Assembly (NCBI GenBank): GCA_001780275.1
Contig: MFGB01000005.1
Location: forward strand, 43,993 to 84,305
Length of the DNA stretch: 40,313 nucleotides
Direction: 5' to 3'
Source of the DNA: Candidatus Falkowbacteria bacterium RIFOXYA2_FULL_47_19
Lineage (GTDB): Bacteria > Patescibacteriota > Patescibacteriia > Patescibacteriales > UBA12075
Part shown: positions 32,962-40,313 of the stretch, one piece after another
Position numbering within the stretch: position 1 is the stretch's first letter
Layout: every line of letters starts with the position of its first letter
Notes under the pieces: generated by a model
Databases searched by the model: none
Seen by the model: only the letters and a program-made list of their open reading frames with translations
What the model was told of the DNA's origin: nothing
Position numbers and translations under genes: made by a program

Positions 32962-33027
32962 GGTTAGGTTTTAATCTTTTAGGCAGATAAGTCCTATAAG
33001 CTAAAAGCTAACAGCTATAAGCTAAAA
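32962..33027. repeat. AGCTATAAGCTAA word-family repeat in the rplU leader
   Basis: The left part (GGTTAGGTTTTAATCTTTTAG, shorter match) faces CCTATAAGCTAAAAGCTAAC and AGCTATAAGCTAAAAATATG. The right arm ends at the start codon. The words match those at 3251-3302, before the ATPase gene. Confidence 0.65.
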
Positions 33028-33029
33028 AT

Positions 33030-33347
33030 ATGTCAGATAAAATTGCGGTTATCAAAACCGGCGGCAAACAATATAAAGTTAAAGAGGGCCAAACCGTCAA
33101 AATAGAGAAATTGGATAAAGAGGACGGAGAAAAAGTTTCTTTTGAAACTCTTCTTATAGCCTCGGCAGACGGGAAAGAGGTTGATTTGGGCAAACCCCTG
33201 CTCGATAAAAAAGTGGGTGGTCAGGTTGTTTCTTCCGGAAAAAGCAAAAAGGTTCTGGTGGTAAAGTACAAGAATAAAACCCGCTATACGCGCACTCGCG
33301 GCCATCGCCAGCTTTTTACAAAGGTTAAAATCGACCCTATCGTTTAA
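33030..33347 (+). CDS. rplU: Large-subunit ribosomal protein bL21
   Basis: A 105-residue ribosomal protein with the L21 signature IAVIKTGGKQYKVKEGQTV at the N-terminus and YKNKTRYTRTRGHRQLFTKVKI at the C-terminus, both binding 23S rRNA. Normally rpmA (bL27) follows. Here a terminator follows and the next gene is recR on the other strand, so bL27 must be elsewhere or absent. Confidence 0.96.
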   Translation: MSDKIAVIKTGGKQYKVKEGQTVKIEKLDKEDGEKVSFETLLIASADGKEVDLGKPLLDKKVGGQVVSSGKSKKVLVVKYKNKTRYTRTRGHRQLFTKVKIDPIV

Positions 33348-33368
33348 AACGTTTTTGATTTTATCATA

Positions 33369-33409
33369 TAAAAATCCGTTCCGAAATCTCGGGACGGATT
33401 TTTGTTTTA
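33369..33409 (+). terminator. rplU terminator
   Basis: AAAAATCCGTTCCGA and TCGGGACGGATTTTT form a long stem with one G-T pair, followed by TGTTTTAT. Confidence 0.85.
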
Positions 33410-33425
33410 TCGAAAAAGCCGACGC

Positions 33426-34022
33426 TCAAAGGGTGTTCCGATATTTTAAAGCATGGGTCAGGGTTATTTCGTCCGCGTATTCCAAGTCAGCGCCCATAGG
33501 CAAACCCTTGGCCAATCTGGTTATTTTTACGTTAAGCGGTTTAAGGATTTTGGCGAGGTAGAGGGCGGTGGTTTCACCTTCGAAATTATGGCTTAAACCT
33601 AAAATAACCTCTTTAACACCGCTATTTTTTATCCTATGCAAAAGTTGTTTTATGGTCAGATTCTCCGGACCGATGTTGTCTATGGTATTAATGAGTCCTT
33701 CCAGGATATGGTAATGGCCCTTATATTGCCCGGTAGCTTCGATAACCTGCATATCGCGGGAAGTGGAAATAACGCAAATTACTGAATTATCCCTTTTTTT
33801 GTCGGAGCAGATAGGACAGGGGTCGGCCTCCGCGATCGCGAAACAACGGCCGCATGTTTTAGTGCCTTCTTTAAGTTCGGCGATCGCCTGGGCCAGTTTT
33901 TGAAGATCTTCGCCGCTTTGTTTCAGTAAATAAAAAACATACCGCTCAGCGGTTTTCGGTCCGACGGTGGGCAGCTTGGTAAAATTGTTTATAAGATTTT
34001 GGATGGCTTGGGGATACTTCAT
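33426..34022 (-). CDS. recR: Recombination mediator RecR
   Basis: A 198-residue RecR that helps RecA loading in the RecFOR path. It has the helix-hairpin-helix (LPTVGPKTAERYVFYLL), a four-Cys zinc finger (CGRCFAIAEADPCPIC), a Toprim domain (VICVISTSRDMQVIEATGQYKG) and the C-terminal Walker-like segment ITRLAKGLPMGADLEYADEITL. Length is typical. It is downstream of ybaB, its usual neighbour. Confidence 0.96.
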   Translation of the reverse strand: MKYPQAIQNLINNFTKLPTVGPKTAERYVFYLLKQSGEDLQKLAQAIAELKEGTKTCGRCFAIAEADPCPICSDKKRDNSVICVISTSRDMQVIEATGQYKGHYHILEGLINTIDNIGPENLTIKQLLHRIKNSGVKEVILGLSHNFEGETTALYLAKILKPLNVKITRLAKGLPMGADLEYADEITLTHALKYRNTL

Positions 34023-34041
34023 GTTTGGGGATTACTTTTTT

Positions 34042-34133
34042 TTCGTTTATTCCGTGCGTATTCGTTGCTTTTGTGTTTTGATTTTAAACACCCAGACACG
34101 AAACAAACGAAAAATTACGAAACAAACGAAGCG
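34042..34133. repeat. Imperfect inverted repeat, ACGAA word family
   Basis: The left arm 34042-34080 (TTCGTTTATTCCG, TATTCGTTGCTTTTGTG) faces the right arm 34095-34133 (GACACGAAACAAACGAAAAA, TTACGAAACAAACGAAGCG). It lies between recR and ybaB and shares words with 19218-19320. Confidence 0.75.
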
Positions 34134-34140
34134 CCGAAAA

Positions 34141-34413
34141 CTATAATCCGGGGAATCCTCCCATTTCCTGCATTTTTTGGGCCATGACCCGTTGCGTTTT
34201 CTTTATGGCATCGTTCACACAGTCCATGAGCATTCCCTCCAGACTGTCCTTTGCCAGGTTTTCGTTAAGGCTGATTTTCGTTATTTCCATATTGCCGTTC
34301 ATGGAAACGGTAATGCCGCCTTTTTCGATCGTGACGGACTCGTTAGCCAAGGCGTTTTGCATCTGTTTGGCCGTGCTTCTAAGATCTTTTAAGTGCTTTA
34401 ATTTATTGAACAT
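34141..34413 (-). CDS. YbaB/EbfC nucleoid-associated protein
   Basis: A 90-residue DNA-binding protein of the YbaB/EbfC family, which forms tweezer-like dimers. The core is LRSTAKQMQNALAN, then ITVSMNGNMEITKISLNENL and LMDCVNDAIKKTQRVMAQKMQEM. It is slightly short. The recR neighbour on the same strand, a widespread pairing, supports the call. Confidence 0.93.
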   Translation of the reverse strand: MFNKLKHLKDLRSTAKQMQNALANESVTIEKGGITVSMNGNMEITKISLNENLAKDSLEGMLMDCVNDAIKKTQRVMAQKMQEMGGFPGL

Positions 34414-34420
34414 ATTTTTT

Positions 34421-34514
34421 TATTAGTTTTTAGCTCATATGTGCTAGGTTTTAGGAACGATTTTTAAAATCGTTTCGTAAAAAGCTATAAGCTAACAGCT
34501 AAAACTTAAAATTA
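34421..34514. repeat. AGCTATAAGCTAA word-family stem-loop
   Basis: The outer arms (TATTAGTTTTTAGCTC, GTGCTAGGTTTTAG and the facing AAAAAGCTATAAGCTAACAG) enclose an inner palindrome AACGATTTT-T-AAAATCGTT (34457-34475). The element reaches the 3' end of dnaB and slightly overlaps its last codon. Confidence 0.7.
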
Positions 34515-35906
34515 GTATTCCGCCATAATATCTTCGAGGCCGGATCTGTCCCGATTTTTAAAGCTGACGCTGTTTTCATCGAAAAAAAGAGTGACGGCTC
34601 CGGTCGGACCGTTCCTGTGTTTAGCCACGTAGATTTCCGCCCGATTCCGATCTTCCTGGGAAAGCTCTTCCCGGTTGTAGTTGCGGTCCGCCGCCTTGCG
34701 GTAAACGAACAAAACCACGTCCGCGTCCTGTTCGATCGAACCTGAATCCCTAAGGTGCGACAATTTCGGGATGGCCGGCTTGCTCTGCTCGACGGCACGC
34801 GACAGCTGGGACAGGGCCAAAACCGGAATATTGAGTTCGCGGGCGATACCCTTAAGGCCGCGGGTGATCTCGGCTACTTCCTGCACGCGGTTATCGCCGT
34901 ATTTCCCCCGGCCTTCCATAAGCTGAAGGTAGTCGATTATCAAAAGCCCCAAGCCTTTTTCGATCTGCAGCCGTCTCGCTTTGGCGCGTATTTCCATCAC
35001 GGAACAATTCGGGGAGTCATCGATGAATATCGGCGCTTCGGATAATCTGCCCATGGCGTCGCCGATGCGCGAAAAATCATTGTCCTCTTCCTGATCGGAG
35101 AGCCGGCCGCCGTGCAGACGGAATAAATTAACGTTAGCTTGCGCGCAAAGCATGCGGTCGACCAGCTGTTCCTTGCTCATTTCCAGAGAGAATATGCCGA
35201 CCGGCGTTTTATGCTCGACTCCCGCCTGACGGGCGATATCCATAGCCAAAGAGGTCTTGCCGACGCTCGGGCGGGCGGCGAGTATTACGAGATCTGATTT
35301 TTGCAGTCCGGCCAAAAGGCGGTCAAGATCGTAAAAACCGGTCGGTACACCCCGTAATTTGCCGCTTTGCTTGTGCAGCTCGTCAATGCGTTCAAAAGCC
35401 TCGTTCAGTAGCTGGTCTACGGGCAGGAAGACGTTTTTAAGGTATTTCTGGGAAACCCCGAATAATTTACGTTCGGATTCATCCAGGATCTTTTCGATAT
35501 CTTCGTCTTCCTTATATCCCAATTCCGATATTTCCGCGGCCGCCCTGAGAAGGCGGCGCAAAGTCGCTTTGCGCTGGATAATATTGGCGTAATGCACTAT
35601 GTGAGCGGGGGTGGCGACAAGATTTGAAAGCTGGGCCAGATAAGTGCGCCCGCCGATCATTTCCAGGCGGTTCTTGCTTTCGAGGATGTTCGTCAGGCTG
35701 ACAATATCGATCGGCTCATGGCGCGAATATAGTTCCATGATCGCGCTAAAAAGCACCCGGTTGCCCTCTTTATAGAAATCATATTCGGTAATTATATCCG
35801 CCACTTTAATGATCGCGTCCTTGTCGATCAAAAGCGAGCCCAGGAAAGATTGCTCGGCCTCAAGATTTTGCGGCGGTAATTTTTCGATTATTTGCTCGTT
35901 ATCCAT
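34512..35906 (-). CDS. dnaB: Replicative DNA helicase DnaB
   Basis: The fork helicase, 464 residues from the ATG at 35906. I prefer this start to the one at 35978 because the protein then opens with the usual DnaB N-terminus (KLPPQNLEAEQSFLGSLL) and a promoter -10 lies 6 nt before it. The N-terminal domain (about 10-110) is followed by a linker helix and the RecA-like domain with Walker A AARPSVGKTS, Walker B GLLIIDYLQLM, LSQLSRAVEQ and the DSGSIEQDADVVLF motif. No intein is present. Confidence 0.96.
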   Translation of the reverse strand: MDNEQIIEKLPPQNLEAEQSFLGSLLIDKDAIIKVADIITEYDFYKEGNRVLFSAIMELYSRHEPIDIVSLTNILESKNRLEMIGGRTYLAQLSNLVATPAHIVHYANIIQRKATLRRLLRAAAEISELGYKEDEDIEKILDESERKLFGVSQKYLKNVFLPVDQLLNEAFERIDELHKQSGKLRGVPTGFYDLDRLLAGLQKSDLVILAARPSVGKTSLAMDIARQAGVEHKTPVGIFSLEMSKEQLVDRMLCAQANVNLFRLHGGRLSDQEEDNDFSRIGDAMGRLSEAPIFIDDSPNCSVMEIRAKARRLQIEKGLGLLIIDYLQLMEGRGKYGDNRVQEVAEITRGLKGIARELNIPVLALSQLSRAVEQSKPAIPKLSHLRDSGSIEQDADVVLFVYRKAADRNYNREELSQEDRNRAEIYVAKHRNGPTGAVTLFFDENSVSFKNRDRSGLEDIMAEY

Positions 35907-35912
35907 ATTGTT

Positions 35913-35941
35913 ATAATACCGAAAATCGAAAGCTATTACAA
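35913..35941 (-). promoter_or_regulatory. dnaB promoter giving a leaderless mRNA
   Basis: On the minus strand TTGTAA (complement of 35936-35941) and TATTAT (complement of 35913-35918) are 17 bp apart. The ATG begins 7 nt after the -10. Confidence 0.65.
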
Positions 35942-36068
35942 GTGTAAAAAAATCCGTGTTTATCCTGATATCGTCCACTGCTTGTCAACAGATATTTTAG
36001 AAAAAAATAGCCAATAATAAATAAAAAATTTCGGTATAACATAGTATTTCACTAATCTGCGGAAACTA

Positions 36069-36097
36069 TTGCAAAAAATCATATAATGTGCTATATT
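36069..36097 (+). promoter_or_regulatory. Promoter upstream of tRNA-Lys
   Basis: TTGCAA (36069-36074) and TATATT (36092-36097) are 17 bp apart. Transcription would meet the small hairpin at 36112 before reaching the tRNA. Confidence 0.6.
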
Positions 36098-36111
36098 ACT
36101 ATTAAGTAATC

Positions 36112-36136
36112 ACTGCTTGTTGGCAGTTTTTATTTT
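36112..36136 (+). terminator. Small terminator-like hairpin in front of tRNA-Lys
   Basis: ACTGC-TTGTTG-GCAGT is followed by TTTTATTTT. It lies about 8 nt after the expected start point, so it is either a very short RNA's end or a 5' leader hairpin. The stem is only 5 bp. Confidence 0.4.
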
Positions 36137-36186
36137 CGCTCTCGTAAGCTCTCATCCGAATATAAAAATTCAAAAAATTATTTTTT

Positions 36187-36259
36187 GCGCCCATAGCTCA
36201 GTTGGTAGAGCAGCTCCCTTTTAAGGAGAAGGTCACAGGTTCGAATCCTGTTGGGCGCA
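36187..36259 (+). tRNA. tRNA-Lys (anticodon TTT)
   Basis: Acceptor GCGCCCA pairs with TGGGCGC. The D-arm AGCTCAGTTGGTAGAGC, anticodon loop CTTTTAA and T-arm CAGGTTCGAATCCTG are complete. The discriminator is A. CCA is not encoded. Confidence 0.95.
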
Positions 36260-36262
36260 CTT

Positions 36263-36389
36263 TGGATTTTCGATTGCAGATTGTCGATTTTCGATTTTAC
36301 GGGAAACGAGAGGATTACTTGTTTCTCTTATTTTTTTATTCTGAATTTACGACTCGTCATTCGACAATCGCAAATCGCCAATCGGCAAT
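36263..36389. repeat. Inverted repeat between two tRNAs, TCGATTTTCGATT words
   Basis: The left arm 36263-36297 (GATTTTCGATTGCAGATTG, TCGATTTTCGATTT) faces the right arm 36359-36389 (TTCGACAATCGCAAATCGC, CAATCGGCAAT). Like the element at 8059-8144, it fills the space between two tRNA genes. Confidence 0.75.
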
Positions 36390-36395
36390 CCCGAG

Positions 36396-36467
36396 GCCGG
36401 AGTAGCTCAATGGTAGAGCAATGGTTTTGTAAACCATTTGTTGGGGGTTCAATTCCTCTCTCCGGCT
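36396..36467 (+). tRNA. tRNA-Thr (anticodon TGT)
   Basis: Acceptor GCCGGAG pairs with CTCCGGC. The anticodon stem ATGGT/ACCAT encloses TTTGTAA with anticodon TGT. The T-arm is GGGGGTTCAATTCCTCT. It shares its acceptor stem with tRNA-Thr(CGT) at 7978-8050. Confidence 0.94.
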
Positions 36468-36507
36468 CTTTAATAACAATTGACATTTAACATTTAACAT
36501 TGAAATT

Positions 36508-36528
36508 CCCGCTGACGCGGGTTTTTGT
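36508..36528 (+). terminator. Terminator after tRNA-Thr
   Basis: CCCGC-TGAC-GCGGG followed by TTTTTG. It lies just before mtaB; the mtaB start is only 8 nt beyond the T-run. Confidence 0.75.
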
Positions 36529-36535
36529 ATAGTTA

Positions 36536-37813
36536 ATGAAAAAAAATACCTATAAAATTTACACCCTGGGCTGTAAAATCAACCAGTATGATTCCGGGAG
36601 TCTGGCGGACGGTTTTAATGCCGCCGGCTTTAAAGCACTTGCCGGAAACGCCGACCTGGCGATCATTAATACCTGTACCGTTACCAAGACCGCGCACGCC
36701 AAAAGCCGACAAATGCTTAAGAAGGCAAAAAAAGAAAACCCTGGCGCTAAAATCGCCCTTGTAGGCTGCTGGCCCAAGGTTTATAAAAAGAGCGCGGCCG
36801 ATTTAAGGGCGGATTATGTTTACGGCGCCGGACAATATGATGAATTCATCAAAAAAATAACGGTTGATTTCAGATTGGAAAAAACAAACGCGTCCCGAGC
36901 CCCACGCCCCGCATTACGCGGTAAAAGCCGTTATTTTATAAAAGTCCAGGACGGCTGCGAGCAGTTTTGCTCGTATTGCGTGATTCCTTACGCTCGGGGA
37001 AAACTGCGAAGCCGGCCGAAAGAGGAGATTATTGATGAAATCGTACGAGCGACAGAAGCCGGGTATAAGGAAGTTGTTTTATCGGGGATCCACTTGGGAT
37101 TGTACGGAAAGGAAGCTACCCGCGACACAAGACGGGGGGCGCGTGACGGCAACCTGGCAGAGCTTGTTAAAGAAATATTGCGGATCAAGGGGTTAGGGCG
37201 GGTGCGGTTAAGTTCGATCGAGATCAGCGAAGTGACGGATGATTTAATAGATCTTTTCGCGCGGCCGAGAAAAGAGGGGATACCCTATGTCTGCAAGCAT
37301 CTCCATATTCCCTTGCAATCAGGCTCCGATAAGATTCTCGCCTTAATGAACCGGCCCTATGACACCGCTTACTTTCGCGCTAAAATTGAAAAGCTTCGGA
37401 AAATAATGCCTGATGTCGCGATTACCACCGACGTGATCACGGGTTTTCCCGGGGAAAGCGAAGAAGATTTTCGCACCACTTACGATTTTATCAAAGAGGT
37501 AAATTTTAGCCGTCTGCATATTTTTCCGTTTTCAGCGCACGAGCGCGCGCCGGCTTCCCGATATCCCGGCCAGATAGGGGAGAAGATAAAAAAGGAGAGG
37601 GCCGATAAATTGCGGCGTTTAGGCTACAAACTTTTCCGGGAGTATAAAAATAAATTTGCGGGACGTGAACTAGAGGTGGTCGTCGGGAATCTGAAAAACG
37701 GTCGTCGTTTAGGCAAAAGCGAATATTATTTTGACATAGAACTTGATCCGGATTTGATCAGGGCGGATAACGGGGATGGTTTAACGGGCGGGATTATTAC
37801 CGTAAATTTTTAA
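36536..37813 (+). CDS. mtaB: tRNA ms2t6A37 methylthiotransferase MtaB
   Basis: A radical-SAM enzyme of 425 residues that adds a methylthio group to t6A37 in tRNAs reading ANN codons. The N-terminal UPF0004 domain has C13 (YTLGCKINQYDSG), NTCTVT and a third Cys in GCW, binding the auxiliary cluster. The radical-SAM site is CEQFCSYC (about residue 141). 'LGCKINQ' separates MtaB from MiaB and RimO. A shortened TRAM-like C-terminus is present. It follows tRNA-Lys(TTT), which is a natural substrate; the neighbourhood may be chance. Confidence 0.94.
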   Translation: MKKNTYKIYTLGCKINQYDSGSLADGFNAAGFKALAGNADLAIINTCTVTKTAHAKSRQMLKKAKKENPGAKIALVGCWPKVYKKSAADLRADYVYGAGQYDEFIKKITVDFRLEKTNASRAPRPALRGKSRYFIKVQDGCEQFCSYCVIPYARGKLRSRPKEEIIDEIVRATEAGYKEVVLSGIHLGLYGKEATRDTRRGARDGNLAELVKEILRIKGLGRVRLSSIEISEVTDDLIDLFARPRKEGIPYVCKHLHIPLQSGSDKILALMNRPYDTAYFRAKIEKLRKIMPDVAITTDVITGFPGESEEDFRTTYDFIKEVNFSRLHIFPFSAHERAPASRYPGQIGEKIKKERADKLRRLGYKLFREYKNKFAGRELEVVVGNLKNGRRLGKSEYYFDIELDPDLIRADNGDGLTGGIITVNF

Positions 37814-37879
37814 CAGCATTTATAGTAGCGAAAATCACGGGATGCTATCGCTACGCTCCAGCATGACACAAATAAAAGA

Positions 37880-37912
37880 GCCGCATCTTTTGATGCGGCC
37901 TTGTTTTTTTTG
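37880..37912. terminator. Terminator between mtaB and prkA-like genes
   Basis: GCCGCATC-TTTT-GATGCGGC with a T-run on the plus strand and a T-rich run on the minus strand, fitting the two converging genes. Upstream, 37838-37866 holds GGATGCTATCGCTACGCTCC, another TCGC-turn GC hairpin. Confidence 0.85.
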
Positions 37913-37914
37913 TT

Positions 37915-40194
37915 TTAAACTTCTTTGAATTTTTTTGCCAGATCGTTGTCGATCACGTAGATGGCGATTTCCTGCGCCCCTTGTTCGGTGTATCCGAATT
38001 TTTCCATCAGATTCTTGAAAAGGTAACGCACGTCATCCTGGATCTTGCGATCGTAGGTTTTAAAACCCTCTTTTCCGTAATCCTTGATGGCGTTGCGGAA
38101 ATTACTGTTATCAACGAAGGGGTCGAGCGCTTTGGCTTTGACGTTTTTGGTGAATAAATCAAACAATTCTCTATACTGCTTCGTTTCCTCGATCGTTTTT
38201 CCTTCCAGGCGCATTTCCTGGGCCAGGGTCATATTCGAATAGGTTTTGGCATGGTCGGAACGAAAAGCATCGATCTCTTTTTCCCAGTCGGAAAGTCTTT
38301 TGTTGCCGCGAGGGATCAAGTATTTTTCGATTTCATCGAGGATATCTCTCGTTAATACGTATTTTTCTTTAACGTACGGGCAGGTAATTTCTGTTTTTAA
38401 TTCACAGGTAATGGCGTACATCCATTTTTTCACGTAATAGGCGATGCGCTCGTCATTGTAATAGAAGAGCGATTCTTTCATTTCCTGCAGAACGGAGTAA
38501 TCGTACAAGTTCATCAAGGAATCCAGAAAACCGACCGGAATCGATTCCTTTAGTTCTTTTTTCTTAACAACGAATTTAGCCAGGTCGGATAAATTGATCA
38601 ACCGATCCGGCTTGGCGTGCTGGGAGTAGAACTCTCCGAAAATTCGGATCGAATCGCGGCCGGAAATACCGCTTTTCCCTTCGCCGTCAGCCTCCGCCAA
38701 TATCCGGCGCCGTCTCCTGGCGTTCAATCTTTTGCGGTCTTCCTGGTTAAGCCATTCGGGTATGTTTCCGCAGTAAATTAACATCTTCAGGAGCTGCAGG
38801 TTCTTGTCGCAGAATTTTTCGTATTTTTCGGATTTATCGGCACTTTCTTTTTTCTCGATCCATTCGAACATAGCTGGCGACTTCGCGCTCAGGCGTGTAG
38901 CAATGATTATTTTGGCGAAATTCTGAAATACCCGGGGCAGGAATGCCGCCTCTATGTGTTCGCCGAAAGTATCCTTGTAGATGCCGCTTTCCGTGATGAA
39001 ATCCAGGACATAAGAAATATTAATGAATTGGATGCGGTCGGAAAGCGACTTCATCTCATCGATTACCTTCTTGTCTTCCGGATTCATGACGCCGATCAGG
39101 AGGGAATCCGCGGTTTCTTCGATATCTTCGACCCGGTGCACCCTTTCGGAAACGATATTGTGCTGCTCTTTGAGGCGTTCCACGTTGTACGATTTAACGT
39201 CCATCAGGGCGCGCAAGCCGTTGTTGGTTTTGGCGTAGGTCGAAAATACGTATTGCACTTTAGTGCTCTGCAGAAGCCCGTTGATATTCCTTTGGGCGAT
39301 CGGGTCGGTTCTGACGTTTTGCTTCGTGGGCGGGTCGCCGGGATTGAAGACGGATATGCCCTCTCCCATGCGTCGATTCATGCGGAAAGGACGGCAGTAA
39401 AGGAAGTCCAGGACTTTTTTCCGGTCCTTGTATTTCCACATCAACTCTTCGTACAAGGCGCCGCAGATTGTGCAGGGTTCGTCTTTTAAGAGCCACTCGT
39501 ATTCCTTGTCCGCAAAAAGCCTGAATTTCATTTCACCGTTCGGGAACAGGTCATCGAAGAATTCGCGGCGGTGTTTTTTCGGCACCAAAAGTATGGGGTT
39601 GTCGTGGCTGGGGCAGGGGATCTCGACGTATTGGCTGTCGCCGCCGCATTCGCAATGCTCGTTTTTCTTGTCAGTTTCCTCCTGCCAGGCGCCTATTTCG
39701 CTGCGCGGAAACTTCCAGACGACTTCGAAGCGCAAGCCTTCGGGGGTGTTCGAATAGTCCTGCAGGCGACGGAGGAGGTTATTGAGGAACGTGCTTTTGC
39801 CGCAGCCGTGCGGACCGTCGAATATGTAAATCTTGTTCTGCTGCGTTCCCCGTTTCATGTCTTCCGTCCACGCTATCAGTCGGTTCGCGAATATCCGATC
39901 GGCGAAGAAGCGGTGGTTGGAATCGATGGCGAAGAGCCCGGTGCAGTCATAATCGATATAACCGATATTCTCCGGATCGTTCGGGTCTTCTTCTTCCCCC
40001 TTCTTGACGAAGGATTTTACCATATCGTAGAAGTACTGGAAAATATTCCGGGTGGCGATTTCCGGGTTTGACGCGGCCATAAGCAGGAATTCCTCGAAAC
40101 TGATCGGTCCGTACGAGATATCGTTATCCCGCTTTTCCGCTTCCGTCAATCGCCTGACTATCTTTTTGACGCTTTCGGTCGTGATTATATCCAT
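37915..40194 (-). CDS. PrkA-family AAA+ serine protein kinase-like protein
   Basis: A 759-residue cytoplasmic protein of the PrkA family (YeaG in E. coli), AAA+ proteins linked to stress and starvation responses, some with kinase activity. Walker A is GPHGCGKST (127-135). The PrkA core continues with YVFSTYAKTNNGLRALMDVKSYN and the C-terminal kinase-anchor-like part. An insert near 180-250 carries C-E-C, a further Cys, and CTIC, a likely zinc site. It is longer than the usual 640 or so residues. It has a clear GGAGG ribosome site. The usual partners (DUF444/YhbH and SpoVR) are not visible, though an incomplete gene lies just upstream on the same strand. Confidence 0.88.
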   Translation of the reverse strand: MDIITTESVKKIVRRLTEAEKRDNDISYGPISFEEFLLMAASNPEIATRNIFQYFYDMVKSFVKKGEEEDPNDPENIGYIDYDCTGLFAIDSNHRFFADRIFANRLIAWTEDMKRGTQQNKIYIFDGPHGCGKSTFLNNLLRRLQDYSNTPEGLRFEVVWKFPRSEIGAWQEETDKKNEHCECGGDSQYVEIPCPSHDNPILLVPKKHRREFFDDLFPNGEMKFRLFADKEYEWLLKDEPCTICGALYEELMWKYKDRKKVLDFLYCRPFRMNRRMGEGISVFNPGDPPTKQNVRTDPIAQRNINGLLQSTKVQYVFSTYAKTNNGLRALMDVKSYNVERLKEQHNIVSERVHRVEDIEETADSLLIGVMNPEDKKVIDEMKSLSDRIQFINISYVLDFITESGIYKDTFGEHIEAAFLPRVFQNFAKIIIATRLSAKSPAMFEWIEKKESADKSEKYEKFCDKNLQLLKMLIYCGNIPEWLNQEDRKRLNARRRRRILAEADGEGKSGISGRDSIRIFGEFYSQHAKPDRLINLSDLAKFVVKKKELKESIPVGFLDSLMNLYDYSVLQEMKESLFYYNDERIAYYVKKWMYAITCELKTEITCPYVKEKYVLTRDILDEIEKYLIPRGNKRLSDWEKEIDAFRSDHAKTYSNMTLAQEMRLEGKTIEETKQYRELFDLFTKNVKAKALDPFVDNSNFRNAIKDYGKEGFKTYDRKIQDDVRYLFKNLMEKFGYTEQGAQEIAIYVIDNDLAKKFKEV

Positions 40195-40229
40195 TTTATC
40201 CTCCCCGAGGGCAGTTTTAGTTCAGGGAG

Positions 40230-40255
40230 CCGGGAAGAGTTTTAAATCTTCCCGG
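40230..40255. promoter_or_regulatory. Intergenic hairpin upstream of the prkA-like gene
   Basis: CCGGGAAGA and TCTTCCCGG form a 9-bp stem with an 8-nt loop. There is no T-run on the minus strand, so it is more likely an mRNA-processing or stabilising structure between two cotranscribed genes than a terminator. Confidence 0.5.
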
Positions 40256-40264
40256 ATTTCCCTT

Positions 40265-40313
40265 TTATGACATTACTTCGCGTTTGAGTTTTTTGCTCAT
40301 CATGGTGTAGAGT
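40265..40313 (-). CDS. C-terminal end of an upstream gene (partial)
   Basis: On the minus strand an open frame enters from the window edge and ends at TAA (40265-40267), reading LYTMMSKKLKREVMS at its end. It is too short to identify. Its position in front of the prkA-like gene makes a partner of that system (for example a DUF444 or SpoVR protein) one option, without further support. Confidence 0.45.
   Translation of the reverse strand, partial: LYTMMSKKLKREVMS

Noticed and set aside
35907..35978. Upstream start for dnaB
   Set aside because: It would put the promoter -10 and -35 inside the coding region and adds a leader unlike DnaB N-termini.
37915..40194. Defence-type AAA+ NTPase call for the last gene
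   Set aside because: The order of motifs and C-terminal region fit PrkA. No effector domain or defence neighbours are visible.

Overview
The window looks like a chromosomal piece of a Candidate Phyla Radiation (Patescibacteria, Parcubacteria-like) bacterium. This rests on several traits. Core genes are compact and mostly lack Shine-Dalgarno sites. There is a protein with the paired 'NGEAWYINP...LGRP.DAF' repeats seen in many CPR surface proteins, a six-helix half-MFS protein, an FtsB/DivIC-like protein next to a degenerate parvulin-type membrane protein, and a lone rplU. The lineage call is an inference from gene content, with no marker phylogeny behind it. Most of the window is AT-leaning; positions 1-3082 are clearly more GC-rich.

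Layout. 1-3150: a GC-rich block with two large proteins of unknown function, a 43-residue Cys4 mini-protein behind a strong promoter and hairpin-rich leader, and perfect palindromes. 3306-7902: a P2-type cation ATPase, a DivIC/FtsB-like protein and a membrane-anchored PpiC-like protein. 7978-8228: tRNA-Thr(CGT) and tRNA-Gly(CCC), minus strand. 8405-11693: a DPBB plus S11 D,D-carboxypeptidase fusion, then ftsE and ftsX (cell wall and division). 11771: tRNA-Gln(TTG). 11890-14040: an intergenic region holding a promoter, a five-codon mini-ORF and an abutting terminator, then a histidine kinase split over two overlapping frames and a PAS/coiled-coil protein. 14171-16910: a small transcript, a small unknown protein, and two secreted lipoprotein hydrolases (C45/AAT type and alpha/beta hydrolase). 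17052-20052: an arsenic-type operon, arsR-thioredoxin-ArsP/permease-ArsF-like-ArsG-like, with a clear ArsR operator. 20112-21924: cold-shock protein, two unknown proteins and a CYTH protein. 21982-26327: a copper operon on the minus strand, csoR, HMA-SafE-cupredoxin fusion and copA, with a visible CsoR-like operator. 26449-33347: a phosphodiester glycosidase-like protein, DUF167, half-MFS, uppS, rarA, an M14 peptidase-like protein, malic enzyme and rplU. 33426-35906: recR, ybaB and dnaB on the minus strand. 36187-37813: tRNA-Lys, tRNA-Thr(TGT) and mtaB. 37915-40313: a PrkA-family AAA+ kinase and the tail of its upstream neighbour.

How parts work together. ArsR senses trivalent arsenicals through a Cys pair and controls an efflux/redox set. 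CsoR senses Cu(I) through an intact Cys-His-Cys triad and controls CopA plus a Cu-handling membrane fusion. FtsEX sits beside a peptidoglycan-active fusion.

Three cross-cutting patterns stand out. First, many intergenic gaps carry long imperfect inverted repeats built from short degenerate words, with several word families recurring at distant loci. Second, at least three genes (dnaB, rarA and the glycosidase) have a -10 box exactly 6 nt before the ATG, which implies leaderless mRNAs. Third, strong Shine-Dalgarno sites are found almost only on accessory or unknown genes.
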